64,000 bases of DNA from Schizonepeta tenuifolia (lineage: Eukaryota; Streptophyta; Magnoliopsida; Lamiales; Lamiaceae), in NCBI GenBank assembly GCA_029490685.1, contig CM055958.1, positions 37,798,446 to 37,862,445 on the forward strand, in the 5' to 3' direction. Shown here piece by piece: positions 44,661-56,547 of this stretch; the stretch's first letter is position 1; each line of letters begins with the position of its first letter. The notes beneath the pieces are model-generated. The model made no database searches. It was not told the origin of the DNA and saw nothing but the letters and a program-made list of their open reading frames with translations. The translations under genes and the position numbers were made by a program.

Positions 44661-47600
44661 CTTTCCCCAAGGTGGAGGATTCTTTCTAAGAAGTTTGGGA
44701 TGAAATCTTTGACATAATTCACAATTCCAAGGAACTGTTGAATTTCTTTCACAGAGAACTTTTCTTTTGGGAACTTTAGAAGTTCCTGAGCAATGTGTGG
44801 GCCTGGTTCATAATTCCCATCTGATATCTTCATTCCAAGAAAGTCTATACAAGACTGGCCAATCGTGCTTTTCTTTTCAGATAGCATTATTCCAAAAGTG
44901 CGAACCACTTCAAGAAATTTTTTGAGCAGGACATAATGCTCTCCCTTGGTTTTTGAGTATAACAAAATATCATCAATATAAATCAATGAAGAGTATAATA
45001 TTGGCTCAAACAATTTGATCATGGCTTTTTGGAATAAGGAGGGTGCAACCTTCAGGCCAAATGGGACGACTTTCCATTGATATTGGGTTATGGGAATACA
45101 AAAAGCTGTTTTATATCTATCTTTTGGATCAATACCCAATTGCCAAAAGCCAGACTTAAGGTCGAATTTGGAGAATATGCGGGCTTCAGATAGTTGGGCA
45201 AAAAGCATTTGGGTTCTTGGTAAAGGAAATTTATCATCAAGAAGAAAAAGGTTTAAGAGTTTGTAATCGATGACTAACCTCTTTTTCCCTCTAGCTTGTT
45301 CAGCCCGATTATTGACATAGAATGCTGGACATGCCCAATTTGAATTGGTTGGTTCGATGAGCCCAAGGGATAACAGCTGCTGACACTCTTGTCTTGCCAA
45401 AGCTAATTCTTCAGGATTCATTCCGGGATGAGTGGCTTTATGAGATAAGAAAGCCTGTGAAGCTAATTTGGAAGCTGTGCCTGCTTTATTAGGACAATTC
45501 TTGGCAAAATGTCCTTCTTTATGGCAAAGAAAACACCTTTTAGATCTCTTCTGTCGGAAAGGCTTGTGTCGGAAGAATCTGTACTTCTTCTTGTTTTCCT
45601 TCTTCCGGAATTTGCTCTTCTTCCCCTTTTTCTTTGAAGATGAACACTTGCAGTCGTGCTCTTTGCATTTGATTTCCATATAGGATTTGTCGCACACGGA
45701 CTTAGGAATCTTCCTTCGTTCCATCATTTCTTTGAAAAGATTTTGTTGCTCGCAAAGCTTGTCAAGTGCTGCTAGACAAATTTGATGGATTTGTCCCATA
45801 CTAGTACTTGCGACGTCTTTTCTGGCGGCCTGCATCATTCGTGCCATTTCTGGTTGCAATTCTTTGGGAAGAGAAGCTAGATAGACATTCTTCAGATTTG
45901 GATCATTGAATCCATTCAGGCAGTAGAATCTTTCTGACATTCTTTTAAAATGCCAGTCTAGATCCTTTTTCGAAAGAGAGCAGCATCTCATAGAGAAGTA
46001 TTCTTGAGATATTGCTTTGGTGTAAAGAGAGAGATCACCGATAAATTCACGATGAATTTCTCCTAGAGCTTCTCTTGGAGTCTGAGCACCAAGAATTTGA
46101 CGCTGTCGATATTCTCCAAGGCTAAGAAACCATTCTCTCAAGGTCCCAAGGAATCTAGAGGTAAATTCCTTAAGGACTAACCTGAGATCAGCGTCATCCA
46201 TGTTGAGTTGATTGTCTATCCAAGCAGCAAAGGTGTGCATGCGATCTCTTCGTTTGAGGATTGGGATGTCATCAAAGGTGAACCATGGACCTGTTGCTGG
46301 TTTTGGAGTCCGTCCTTCATTTGGTTGGCTGATATATGGACCTTCAGTGGTCTCGGGTTCCGAATCTTCTGAGACTGGTTCGGTAAATGGCTGGCCGTAT
46401 CCTGGGTCTGATCGGTCCGCCATAAGAATAACAGAAAGGTCTGTCATTCCTATATCTTCTTCATCCAAGCTATTAAGAGAATAGCTAGATGACTTTGGTG
46501 ACTCCGTGATATTGTTGATTTTTGGTATCTCATCCACCATAAGTGCTTCTGCAGGTTGAGTGTCTCCTTCAAGCTCTTCTCTCCGTCGGGGTTCCTTCTT
46601 CTTACTTCTTTTGGGAACATCTAGAGGAATGCTTGAAACCATCCCAAAATATTTAGAATATTCTGGTGAATCTGGTGGGGAATGAATGAAGCTTGGTTGA
46701 GGGATGAAAAGAGATTTGGCTCGATTCTTGTCATCCTCGATCCTTTGCAACTCCCTTTTGAGCGCTCTTATTGCTGCTTCTTTTTGTGAGAATTTAGCTC
46801 CAAAATGACGGCTTGCAATTAGGGTCTGAATTTCTGCATCCAGTTGAGAAATCCTTTCAGAAAGCTTTTTCTCGATTTCTTGTAGTTGCGTCTCGAGCGA
46901 ATTCACTTTGTCGGTGGAATCTTGCACCTTTTCCAGTATTTGAGAAACCTTTGAATCAATAAGTCGAAGAGATTTGTTCTGAGCGTTAGCATTACAAGTA
47001 TGCCAGTTCAAAACCTCTTCTCCTTGATTTAAAGGTTTTCGTTGACCACCAGACTCCATAATTGTACTCTGAACATACGGTCTGGAAATGATATTATTGA
47101 TGGAATCTTCATGTCGAGACAGTGGTGGAAATTCAACATCATAACCTTTTAACATCAGGCATGGTTTGGGCGGAAGTATGTATTCATCATCATCAAACCC
47201 AAACTCATAGTAGCTATCTTCATCATCATCGCCATCACTATCATCATCGTTGGAATCATCGTCTTGGCAGGTACATCTTGGATCGCACATGGATGGATCG
47301 CAGTCCCAAATAAAATGGCCGTCAATCCTATCCGTATAAATTTCCTTCCCATCTGCCTTAAATGAAGCAATAGGGAGAGGAAAACCATCAGATAAGGTTT
47401 GTATGACATTTTGAACGGGGAGGATTATGAGCTGAAACATCGGATTGGATGGACCGTCTTCTTTGATTGGCGTGAAGATGGTCTTGGTCTTCCCATCCTT
47501 TGTTTTTGAGAATTTAAACTCCGTGGCTTGAATTGACTCCACCGTCTGATGGAATGACTCGTAATTGGTAATCCACTCGGTGGGAACCAATTTTTTGAGA

Positions 47601-48409
47601 TCTTCTCTATTAATCTGTCTCGGGACTTGAACGATTGTCGGAACTTCATTTCCGGCTTCAGCCAAGATCATCAAGGCGTCAGGAGTACCTTGATTTTTAA
47701 GATCAAGGCTATGATTCTGCAGCCTGTAGACGATTTGGTGGTGCAAGGTCGCCATAAAGCTGTTAGGAGATTGATCTGCCCCTGATATCTGGATCTGGAC
47801 CTTGAAGGTGGATTCTAATGAAGCATCTCGGAGGGACAACGCAAAATTAGGGAAGAAAGTGATGACTACACTTCCCGAATTAAGAGTTGTAAGAACCGTT
47901 CCGATTACAGCATGCTCATAGTGCAGATATCGAGTATCCAATAGAGCAATTCTTGCTGTAACAGGAAGTCCCTTCCTTCCATTATATGAAAGGACTAGAC
48001 GAACAGCGCCCAGATGAAGATGAGTGTATCCATCTTTGCGCCATGCTTCAATATATTCTGGTGGGATCGCCAAAGTAACATATTGCTCTTGTGAAGTTGC
48101 TGGCAAACCGCACTGATCCATTTTAGAAGATTGAACATATTCTCGAAGGGGAGGATGTTTAGAGGAAACAAGAGATTTTATGCTTTTGGTAAGACTTCCG
48201 TATTTACGGTAGATATTGTAAGGACTAACAAGAGGAGGAATTGTTTTTTCTACGATAGCATCGCTAGGTATTGTTGTGTATTCTACAAGGTGTTCTATAC
48301 TAGAGGTGAACTGTTTAGGAAGTGAGAGTGCTGAGGATTGGGTAAGTATTTGCTGGGTCAAAGACGAAGACGAATCCATTGATTGAGAATCCGCCTCCCT
48401 ACTCATCAC
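44531..48409 (-). pseudogene. Pararetrovirus polyprotein: movement, capsid, zinc knuckle, RT (1292 aa, protease missing)
   Basis: ATG 48409 follows a ~60-nt leader after the primer site. Approximate domains: 30K-type movement protein 105-275 (LAIPPEYIEAWRKDGYTH, ALLDTRYLHYEHA); acidic stretch 380-410; coiled coil 475-535; capsid 705-860 (FTFDDIPIL, FTSRFLGTLREWF); Lys/Arg-rich 915-955; CCHC knuckle ~957-971 (CFLCHKEGHFAKNC); RT ~1000-1200 (KRLVIDYKLLN, KFDLKSGFWQLGI, YIDDILLYS ~1143). Only ~30 residues separate knuckle and RT, where Caulimoviridae carry an aspartic protease of 100 or more residues. The last ~40 residues are out of frame with RNase H owing to a shift near 44,690, so the product cannot include RNase H. 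In a living virus this protein would provide movement, encapsidation and reverse transcription. Confidence 0.9.
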
Positions 48410-48760
48410 TCAAGACAACCTCACAGAATATTTACTTTCTCCCGCCGCCAAGTCGGAACACGACCTGGCTCTGATACCACGATCGGCTCGGGAGCCCTGT
48501 AATCACGTACCCTCTAGGCGGAACACGATACGGATAACACCATGACTAGTTGTCTTATGGATAACTTGGCATCAACGCCTCAATCCTTAGACCAACATAT
48601 CATGATGAAATCTTTACCAAAATCCACCGTACATAATACAGGGACCGTAGCTAACACTTTTCTGATGTACAGGATCCTTTTAACAAAGGCAAGTACAGAG
48701 CATACTTTGTGTGTATATACAGACCTTGGGAGATCATAAATATCTATGAAGATATCTAGA
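48347..48760. repeat. Pararetrovirus terminal direct repeat, 5' copy
   Basis: Partner of 42468-42881. Contains the leader and the first ~20 codons of the polyprotein. Confidence 0.95.
48465..48479 (-). other. Pararetrovirus primer binding site, 5' copy
   Basis: Reverse strand TGGTATCAGAGCCAG, 56 nt upstream of the polyprotein ATG. Positions 48410-48760 otherwise hold only leader sequence. Confidence 0.92.
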
Positions 48761-51700
48761 GAATGGCCAAAATGTTTCGTCGAGAGCCGACACTCGTCCC
48801 CTCCGTTCTGTGGCCGTCCCTTCTCCGATTTTGTCCGCTCACACTCCGTAGGAAATCTTTTTTGAAGGGCTACGTTATTGTTGGAGCAGATTTTGATTAT
48901 TTCTCGGTCAGATTTTAGGTTGGCTCTTCGCCCAGGCCATTTATTAGGCATAGGTGACCGAAAACTCATTTTTTGCACGAAAGTAGAATTGGATGGGCAT
49001 TTCACTACTGGTTCTCCATCACAATAGAAGCCCAAAGGTACAAAAATAAGGCCAATGGCACGGGCAAAATGGGAGATATGGCCAAAACGGTTCGTCGGGA
49101 GCCAACACTCGTCCCCCCCGTTCCATACCAGTCGCTTGTCCGATTTGGTCCATTCTCACACCGTTGTAAATCTTTTTTGAAGGGCTACGTGATGGTAGGA
49201 GCAAATTTTGATTATATCTTGGTCAGATTTTGGGCTGGCTCTTCGCCCAAGCCATTTATTAGGCACAGGTGACCGAAAACTCATATTTTGCACGGAAGCA
49301 GAATTGGATGGGCAATTCACCACTGGTTCTACATCACAATAGAAGCCCAAAGGTGCAAAAATAAGGCCTGGCACGGGCAAAATGGGAGATATGTCCAAAA
49401 CGGTTCGTCGGGAGCCGACACTCGTCCACCCCGTTCTGTGGCCGTCCCTTCTCCGATTTGGTCCGTTCACACGCCGTTGTAATTATTTGTTGAAGGGCTA
49501 CGTGATGGTTGGAGCAGATTTTGATTATCTTTTGGTCGGATTTTGGGCAGGCTCTTCGCCCAGGCCATTTATTAGGCATAGGTGACCGAAAACTCATTTT
49601 TTACATGGAAGCCGAATTGGATGGGCACTTCACCACTGGTTCTCCATTACAATAGAAGCCCAAAGGTGCAAAAATAAGGCTTGGCACGGGCAAAATCGGA
49701 GATATGGCCAAAATGGTTCGTCGAGATCCGACACTCGTCCCCTCCGTTCTGTGGCCGTCCCTTTTCCGATTTTATCCGTTCACAGGCCGTAGGAAATCTT
49801 TTTTGAAGGGCTACGTGATGGTTGGAACAGATTTTGATTATCTCTCAATCGGATTTTAGGCTGGCTCTTCGCCCAGGCCATGTATTAGGCATAGGTGACC
49901 GAAAACTCATGTTTTGCAATGAAGCGGAATTGGACGGGCACTTCAAAACTGCTTCTCCATCACAAAAGAAGCCCAAAGGTGCAAAAAATAAGGCCAATGT
50001 CACGGGCAAAATGGGAGATATGGCCAAAACGGTTCGTCGGGAGCCGACACTCGTCCCCCCGTTCCATGCCCGTCCCTCGTCTGATTTTGTCCGTTCACAC
50101 GCCGTTGGAAATCTTTTTTGAAGGACTTCATAATGGTGGAACAGGTTTTGATTATCTCTCGGTCGGATTTTGGGCTGGTACTTCGCCGAGGCTATTTATT
50201 TGGCATAGGTGACCGAAAACTCATATTTTGCACGGAAGCGGAATTAGATGGGCACTTCACCACTGGTTCACCATCACAATAGAAGCCCAAAGGTGCAAAA
50301 CTAAGGCCAATAGCACGGGCAAAATGGGAGATATGGCCAAAATGGTTCGTAGGCAGCCAACACTCGTCCCCCCCGTTTCGTGTCCGTCCCTTGTCCGATT
50401 TGGTCCGTTCACACGCCGTTGGAAATAATTTTTGAAGGGCTACATGATGGTTGGAGAAGATTTTGATTATATCTCGATCGGATTTTGGGCTGGCTCTTCG
50501 CCAAAGCCATTTATTGGGCATAGGTGACCGAAAACTCATTTTTTGCACGGAAGCGGAATTGGACGGGAATTTCACCACTGCTTCTCCATCACAACAGAAG
50601 CCCAAAGGTGCAAAAATAAGGCCAATGGCAAAGGCAAAATGGGAGATATGGCCAAAACGGTTCGTCGGGAGCCGACACTCGTCCCCCCCAGTTATGTGCC
50701 CGTTCCTTGTCCGACTTGGTCCATTCACACGCCGTTGGAAATATTTTTTGATGAACTACGTGATGGTCATAGTAGATTTTGATTATCTCTCGGTCGCATT
50801 TTGGGTTAGTACTTCGCCCAAGCCATATTTATTAGGCATTGGTGACCGAAAACTCATTTTTCGCACGGAAGCAGAATTGGATGAGCATTTCACCACTGGT
50901 TCTCCATCACAATAGAAGCCCAAAGATGCAAAAATAATGCCTGGAACTGGCAAAATGGGAGATATGGCCAAAACGGTTCGTCGGGAGCCGACACTCGTCC
51001 ACCCCGTTCTTTGGCCGTCCCTCTCTGATTTGGTCCGTTCACACGCCGTTGGAAATATTTTTTGAAGGGCTACATGATGGTTGGAGAAGATTTTGATTAT
51101 ATCTCGGTCCGATTTTGGGCTGGCTCTTCCCCAAAGCCATTTATTGGGCATAGGTGACCGAAAACTCATTTTTTGCACGGAAGCGGAATTGGACGGGAAT
51201 TTCACCACTGCTTCTCCATCACAAAAGAAGCCTAAAGATGTAAAATTAAGGCCAGTGGCACAAGCAAAATGGGAGATATGGCTAAAACGGTTCGTCGGAA
51301 GCCGACACGCGTCCCCCCCAGTTCCGTGCCCGTTCCTTGTCCGATTTGGTCCATTCACACGCCGTTGGAAATATTTTTTGATGAACTACGTGATGGTCAT
51401 AGTAGATTTTGATTATCTCTCGGTCGGATTTTGGGCTAGTACTTCACCCAGGCCATTTATTAGGCATAGGTGACCGAAAACTTATTTTTTGCATGGAAGC
51501 CGAATTGGATGGGCACTTCACCACTGGTTCTCCATCACAATAGAAGCCCAAAGGTGCAAAAATAAGGCCTGGCACGGGTAAAATGGTAGATATGGCCAAA
51601 ATGGTTTGTCAAGATCCGACACTCGTCCCCTCCGTTCTGTGGCCGTCCCTTCTCCGATTTCGTCCGTTCACACGCTGTTGGAAATATTTTTTGAAGGGCT

Positions 51701-54281
51701 ACGTGATGGTTGGAGCAGATTTTGATTATCTCTTGGTCGGATTTTGGGCTGGCTCTTCGTCCACGCCATTTATTAGGCATAGGTTACCGAAAACTCATTT
51801 TTTGCATGGAAGCCGAATAGGATGGGCACTTCACCAGTGGTTCTCCATCACAAAAGAAGTCCAAAGGTGCAAAAATAAGGCCTGGCACTGGCAAAATGGG
51901 AGATATGGCCAAAACAGTCCGTCGGGAGCCGACACTCGTCCCCTCCGTTCAATGGCTGTCCCTTCTCCGATTTCGTCCGCTCACACGCCGTAGGAAATCT
52001 TTTTTGAAGGGCTACGTTATTGTTGGAGCAGATTTTGAATATCTCTCGGTCGGATTTTAGGCTGGCTCTTCTTCGCCCAGGCCATTTATTAGGCATAGGT
52101 GACCGAAAATTCATTTTTTGCACCGAAGCAGAATTGGATGGGCATTTCACCACTGGTTCTCCATCACAATAGAAACCCAAAGGTACAAAAATAATGCCTG
52201 GCACGGGCAAAAGGGGAGATATGGCTAAAACGGTTCGTCGGGAGCCGACATTCGTCCACTCCGTTCTGTGGCCCGTCCCTTCTCCGATTTGGTCCGTTCA
52301 CACGCCGTTGTAAATACTTTTTGATGGACGACGTGATGGTTGGTGCAGATTTTGATTATCTTTTTGTCGAATTTTGGGCTGGCTCTTCGCCCAGACCATT
52401 TATTAGGCATAGGTGACCGAAAACTCATTTTTTGCATGGAAGCCGAATTGGATGGGCACTTCACCACTGGTTCTCCATCACAATAGAAGCCCAAAGGTGC
52501 AAAAATAAGGCCTTGCACGGGCAAAATGGGAAATATGGCCAAAATGGTTCATCGAGATCCGACACTCGTCCCCTCCGTTCTGTGGCCGTCCATTTTCCGA
52601 TTTTGTCCGTTCACAGGCTGTAGGAAATCTTTTTTGAAGGGCTACGTGATTGTTGGAGCAGATTTTGATTATCTCTCGGTCGGATTTTTGGCTGGCTCTT
52701 CACTCAGGCCATTTATTAGGCATAGGTGACCGAAAACTCATTTTTTGCACGGAATCGGAATTGGACGGGCAGTTGATTACTGCTTCTCCATCACAAAAGA
52801 AGCCCAAAGGTGCAAAAATAAGGCCAATGGCACGGGCAAAATGGGAGATATGGCCAAAACAGTTCGTCGGGAGCTGACACTCGTCCCCCCCGTTCCGTAC
52901 CAGTCGCTTGTCTGATTTGGTACGTTCTCACGCCGTTGGAAATATTTTTTGCAGGGCTACGTGATGGTCGGAGCAGATTTTAATTATCTCTCGGTCGGAT
53001 TTTGGGTTGGCTCTTCGCCTAGGCCATATATTAGGCATAGGTGACCGAAAACTCATGTTTTGCACTGAAGCGGAATTGGACGGGCACTTCACCACTGCTT
53101 CTCCATCACAAAAAAAGCCCAAAGGTGCAAAAAATAAGGCCAATGTCACGGGCAAAATGGGAGATATGGCCAAAACGGTTCGTTGGGAGTCGACACTCGT
53201 CCCTCTGTTCCATGCCTGTCCCTCGTCTGATTTTGTCCGTTCACACGCTGTTGGAAATTTTTTTTGAAGGACTTCGTAATGGTAGAGCAGGTTTTGATTA
53301 TCTCTTGGTCGGATTTTGGGCTGGTACTTCGCCCAGGCTATTTATTTGGCATAGGTGACCGAAAACTCATATTTTGCAAGGAAGCAGAATTAGATGGGCA
53401 ATTCACCACTGGTTCACCATCACAATAGAAGCCCAAAGGTGCAAAACTAAAGCCAATAGCACAGGCAAAATGAGAGATATGGCCAAATGATTCGTAGGGA
53501 GTCAACTCGTCCCCCCCCCCCCCCCCCCGTTTCGTGCCCATCCTAGGTCCGATTTGGTCCATTCACACGCCGTTGGAAATATTTTTTGATGAACTACGTG
53601 ATGGTCATAGTAGATTTTGATTATCTCTCGGTCGGATTTTGGGCTAGTACTTCGCCCAGGCCATTTGATAAGGCATTGGTGACCGAAAAATCATTTTTCG
53701 CACGGAAGCAGAATTGGATGGGCACGGGCACTTCACCACTGGTTCTACATCACAATAGAAGCCCAAAGGTCCAAAAATAATGCCTAGCACGGGCAAAATG
53801 GGAGATATGGCCAAAACGGTTCGTCGGGAGCCGACACTCGTCCACACCGTTCTTTGGCCGTCCCTTCTCTGATTTGGTCCGTTCACACGCCGTTGGAAAT
53901 ATTTTTTGAAGGGCTACATGATGGTTGGAGCAGATTTTGATTATCTCTTGGTCGGATTTCGGGCTGGCTCTTCGCCCAGGCCATTTATTAGGCATAGGTG
54001 ACCGAAAACTCATATTTTGCACGGAAGCCGAATTGGATGGGCACTTAACCACTAGTTCCCCATCACAATAGAAGCCCAAATGTGCAAAAATAAGGCTTGG
54101 CACGGGCAAAATGGGAGATATGGCCAAAATGGTTCGTCGAGATCCGACACTCGTCCCCTTTGTTCTGTGGCCGTCCCTTCTCCGATTTTGTCCATTCACA
54201 CGCCGTAGGAAATCTTTTTTGAAGAGCTACGTGCTTGTTGGAGTAGATTTTAATTATCTCTCGGTCTAATTTTAGGCTGGC
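48761..54281. repeat. 315-bp satellite, about 17.5 monomers, mixed variants
   Basis: It starts at GGCCAAAATGTTT, also present at the other side of the pararetrovirus. Monomers alternate between 'ggccaatggcac' and 'ggcctggcac' types and between 'gtgcccgtcccttgtcc' and 'gtggccgtcccttctcc' types. An 18-C run lies at 53511-53528. Blocks near 51068-51470 and 53590-54060 recur at 57083-57480 and 59310-59780. It ends in CTGGC, the TSD of B3. Confidence 0.96.
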
Positions 54282-54995
54282 TGACGTGAGCACGGGTGGG
54301 CAGCCAACGACTACAAGTCAGATTTCAAGAACTAAATAAAGTATGCCGATTTCAAGTCCAATATCAAGATAAATCAGGCCAAATGGTGAATATTGATGGG
54401 CTGAATCCGTCTTAAAAGGGCTCGTCAACAATCAGACTTCGAAGGCCCAAGAAGAAGAATAAATGGTTGATATTCGTGCATATTGAAGAGGCTAATTAAG
54501 TGTCTAATTAGTTTCATTATTATGAGTTAAATAAGTGACTTTTGAAGTCTTGAGTTATAAGTAGTCATTAGTAGTTAATAAGTGGTTTAATTAGTGTTAA
54601 ATAAGTCTATTTGTGAGTTTAATTAGTATCATAAGTACTATCATTATTGGTAGGCTACGAAGAGTCCTTTTCTAGCCTATAAATAGGCTTGATATCCTTT
54701 GTAAATCGAATTACATGTACACCTTGAGTTATAAACGAAAATTGGCTTTGCCTTTGTGAGTTGAATTTCTCTCTTGTAGAGTTTTCACTTGTTCCGAACT
54801 TATCAAGACTAGTGAGCAAAGTCTTGTGGCGTTCAACCATACCGAGGTTCTTGGCTGATTATATAGCCAACGGGTCGAGGTTTTCTTCGCTCTAGGAGGT
54901 GATCAAACTGGATTCTCGATCTAGGGAGACCGCTGCCTACCTCTTATACGAAGGGTTCTTGGATCTTTTATCCAACGGGTCCTCCGTCCGTATCA
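54282..54995 (+). repeat. 5' LTR of B3
   Basis: TGACGTGAGC to CCGTCCGTATCA. CCTATAAATAGG box near 54677. Confidence 0.96.
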
Positions 54996-54997
54996 TT

Positions 54998-55009
54998 TGG
55001 TATCAGAGC
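54998..55009 (+). other. Primer binding site of B3
   Basis: TGGTATCAGAGC, 2 bp after the LTR. Confidence 0.93.
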
Positions 55010-55069
55010 AATCTGGTATTGATCTGAACCTCTATCTTTATATTTTCTATCCAAAAAAAATACAAAAAA

Positions 55070-55822
55070 ATGAGCAAATCGTTGAAGGAGCGTCGAGAGC
55101 GTGCATTTGTTCTTCGCATGGAAACTAAGCTAATGTTGGCGTAGATTAAGGCAGCCAATGAAAAGTTGAGGAAGCTTGTGGAAGCAACAACGAGGAAGAC
55201 CTTTTACGACATGCCGATCCAAAGTTGTGATTCCACACCGCAATTGGAGGCCCAACCAAATGGAGAGAAGGGAATTGAGGACAAGGTGATTGTTCCCCAG
55301 ATTTTCGACAAGGTTTCTTCCATTGTGGTCGAAGAACTCGAGGATCCTAATCCATTTGTTCTTGTTTCTCAAGTTCATGACAACAACCAACATGAAAGCA
55401 TAGTGGTTGCAAGTGACCAGAAAATAACGAGGGGCGAATTCATTGTTCAAAGTTGTGCAGATGTGGTATGTGTTCCCTTGGTGCCACTGTTGAGCGTTCC
55501 TCCGTTAAATCACAAATCTTCATTTCAAATGTCGTGGTTGAATGTTCATGACAATAACGAGGTGTACTCACAAACAAGGAAATCATTCCAAATTGGAGCA
55601 ATTCTGGATTTGAGGACAAATCATTGTCAAGATGAGGGGAATGATAGACCCCTAGGTACGTGGTTTGTTTCTATTTTGCAGGCATATCATTTCGACATGG
55701 AACCATGTACAACTATCAAAATCAAGGATGAAAATCATGTCTTCAAACCCGGAGGATTGGATTGGATGTTACAAAATACTGACCTTCCTTTTGGAAATAA
55801 GATTCGGGACGAATCTTCTTGA
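55070..55822 (+). pseudogene. Family-B unknown protein, copy 3 (premature stop)
   Basis: Same frame and N-terminus (MSKSLKERRERAFVLRME) as copy 2, but codon 25 is TAG (55142-55144) where copies 1 and 2 have GAG. After it the frame stays open to 55822 and is nearly identical to the other copies, including LDLRTNHCQDEGND and the IRDESS end. A shorter product from the next in-frame ATG would lack the helical N-terminus. It can still be mobilised if only cis signals matter. Confidence 0.75.
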
Positions 55823-55834
55823 AGAAGAAGGGAA

Positions 55835-56547
55835 TGACGTGAGCACGGGTGGGCAGCCAACGACTACAAGTCAGATTTCAAGAACTAAATAAAGTATGCC
55901 GATTTCAAGTCCAATATCAAGATAAATCAGGCCAAATGGTGAATATTGATGGGCTGAATCCGTCTTAAAAGGGCTTGTCAACAATCAGACTTCGAAGGCC
56001 CAAGAAGAAGAATAAATGGTTGATATTCGTGCATATTGAAGAGGCTAATTAAGTGTCTAATTAGTTTCATTATTATGAGTTAAATAAGTGACTTTTGAAG
56101 TCTTGAGTTATAAGTAGTCATTAGTAGTTAATAAGTGGTTTAATTAGTGTTAAATAAGTCTATTTATGAGTTTAATTAGTATCATAAGTACTATCATTAT
56201 TGGTAGGCTACGAAGAGTCCTTTTCTAGCCTATAAATAAGCTTGATATCCTTTGTAATCGAATAACATGTACACCTTGAGTTATAAACGAAAATTGGCTT
56301 TGCCTTTGTGAGTTGAATTTCTCTCTTGTAGAGTTTTCACTTGTTCCGAACTTATCAAGACTAGTGAGCAAAGTCTTGTGGCGTTCAACCATACCGAGGT
56401 CCTTGGCTGATTATATAGCCAACGGGTCGAGGTTTTCTTCGCTCTAGGAGGTGATCAAACTGGATTCTCGATCTAGGGAGACCGCTGCCTACCTCTTATA
56501 CGAAGGGTTCTTGGATCTTTTATCCAACGGATCCTCCGTCCGTATCA
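55835..56547 (+). repeat. 3' LTR of B3
   Basis: 713 bp, preceded by purine tract gaagaagaagggaa (55821-55834). A few differences from the 5' LTR are visible (for example 'aaataagctt' for 'aaataggctt'). Confidence 0.96.

Larger units (their letters stand above)
42468..48760 (-). mobile_element. Endogenous pararetrovirus (Caulimoviridae-like), defective, terminally redundant
   Basis: Minus-strand viral order: leader with primer site, polyprotein with movement, capsid, zinc-knuckle and RT domains, then RNase H and a long C-terminal extension, then promoter region and leader again. A 414-bp direct repeat (42468-42881 and 48347-48760) gives a circular unit of 5879 bp, short for the family (usually above 7 kb). 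There is no integrase and no LTR. Movement protein fused upstream of capsid and RT in one frame recalls Petuvirus and Florendovirus; I cannot assign a genus. It lies in satellite sequence. Inactivating features: no visible protease, and a frameshift between RT and RNase H. Confidence 0.93.
54282..56547 (+). mobile_element. Element B3: complete non-autonomous CRM-like element
   Basis: 2266 bp with LTRs 54282-54995 (714 bp) and 55835-56547 (713 bp), both starting TGACGTGAGCACGG, and a perfect TSD CTGGC (54277-54281, 56548-56552) in satellite. It is uninterrupted and defines the full structure of family B: LTR, primer site, one ~250-codon frame, polypurine tract, LTR. Confidence 0.97.
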
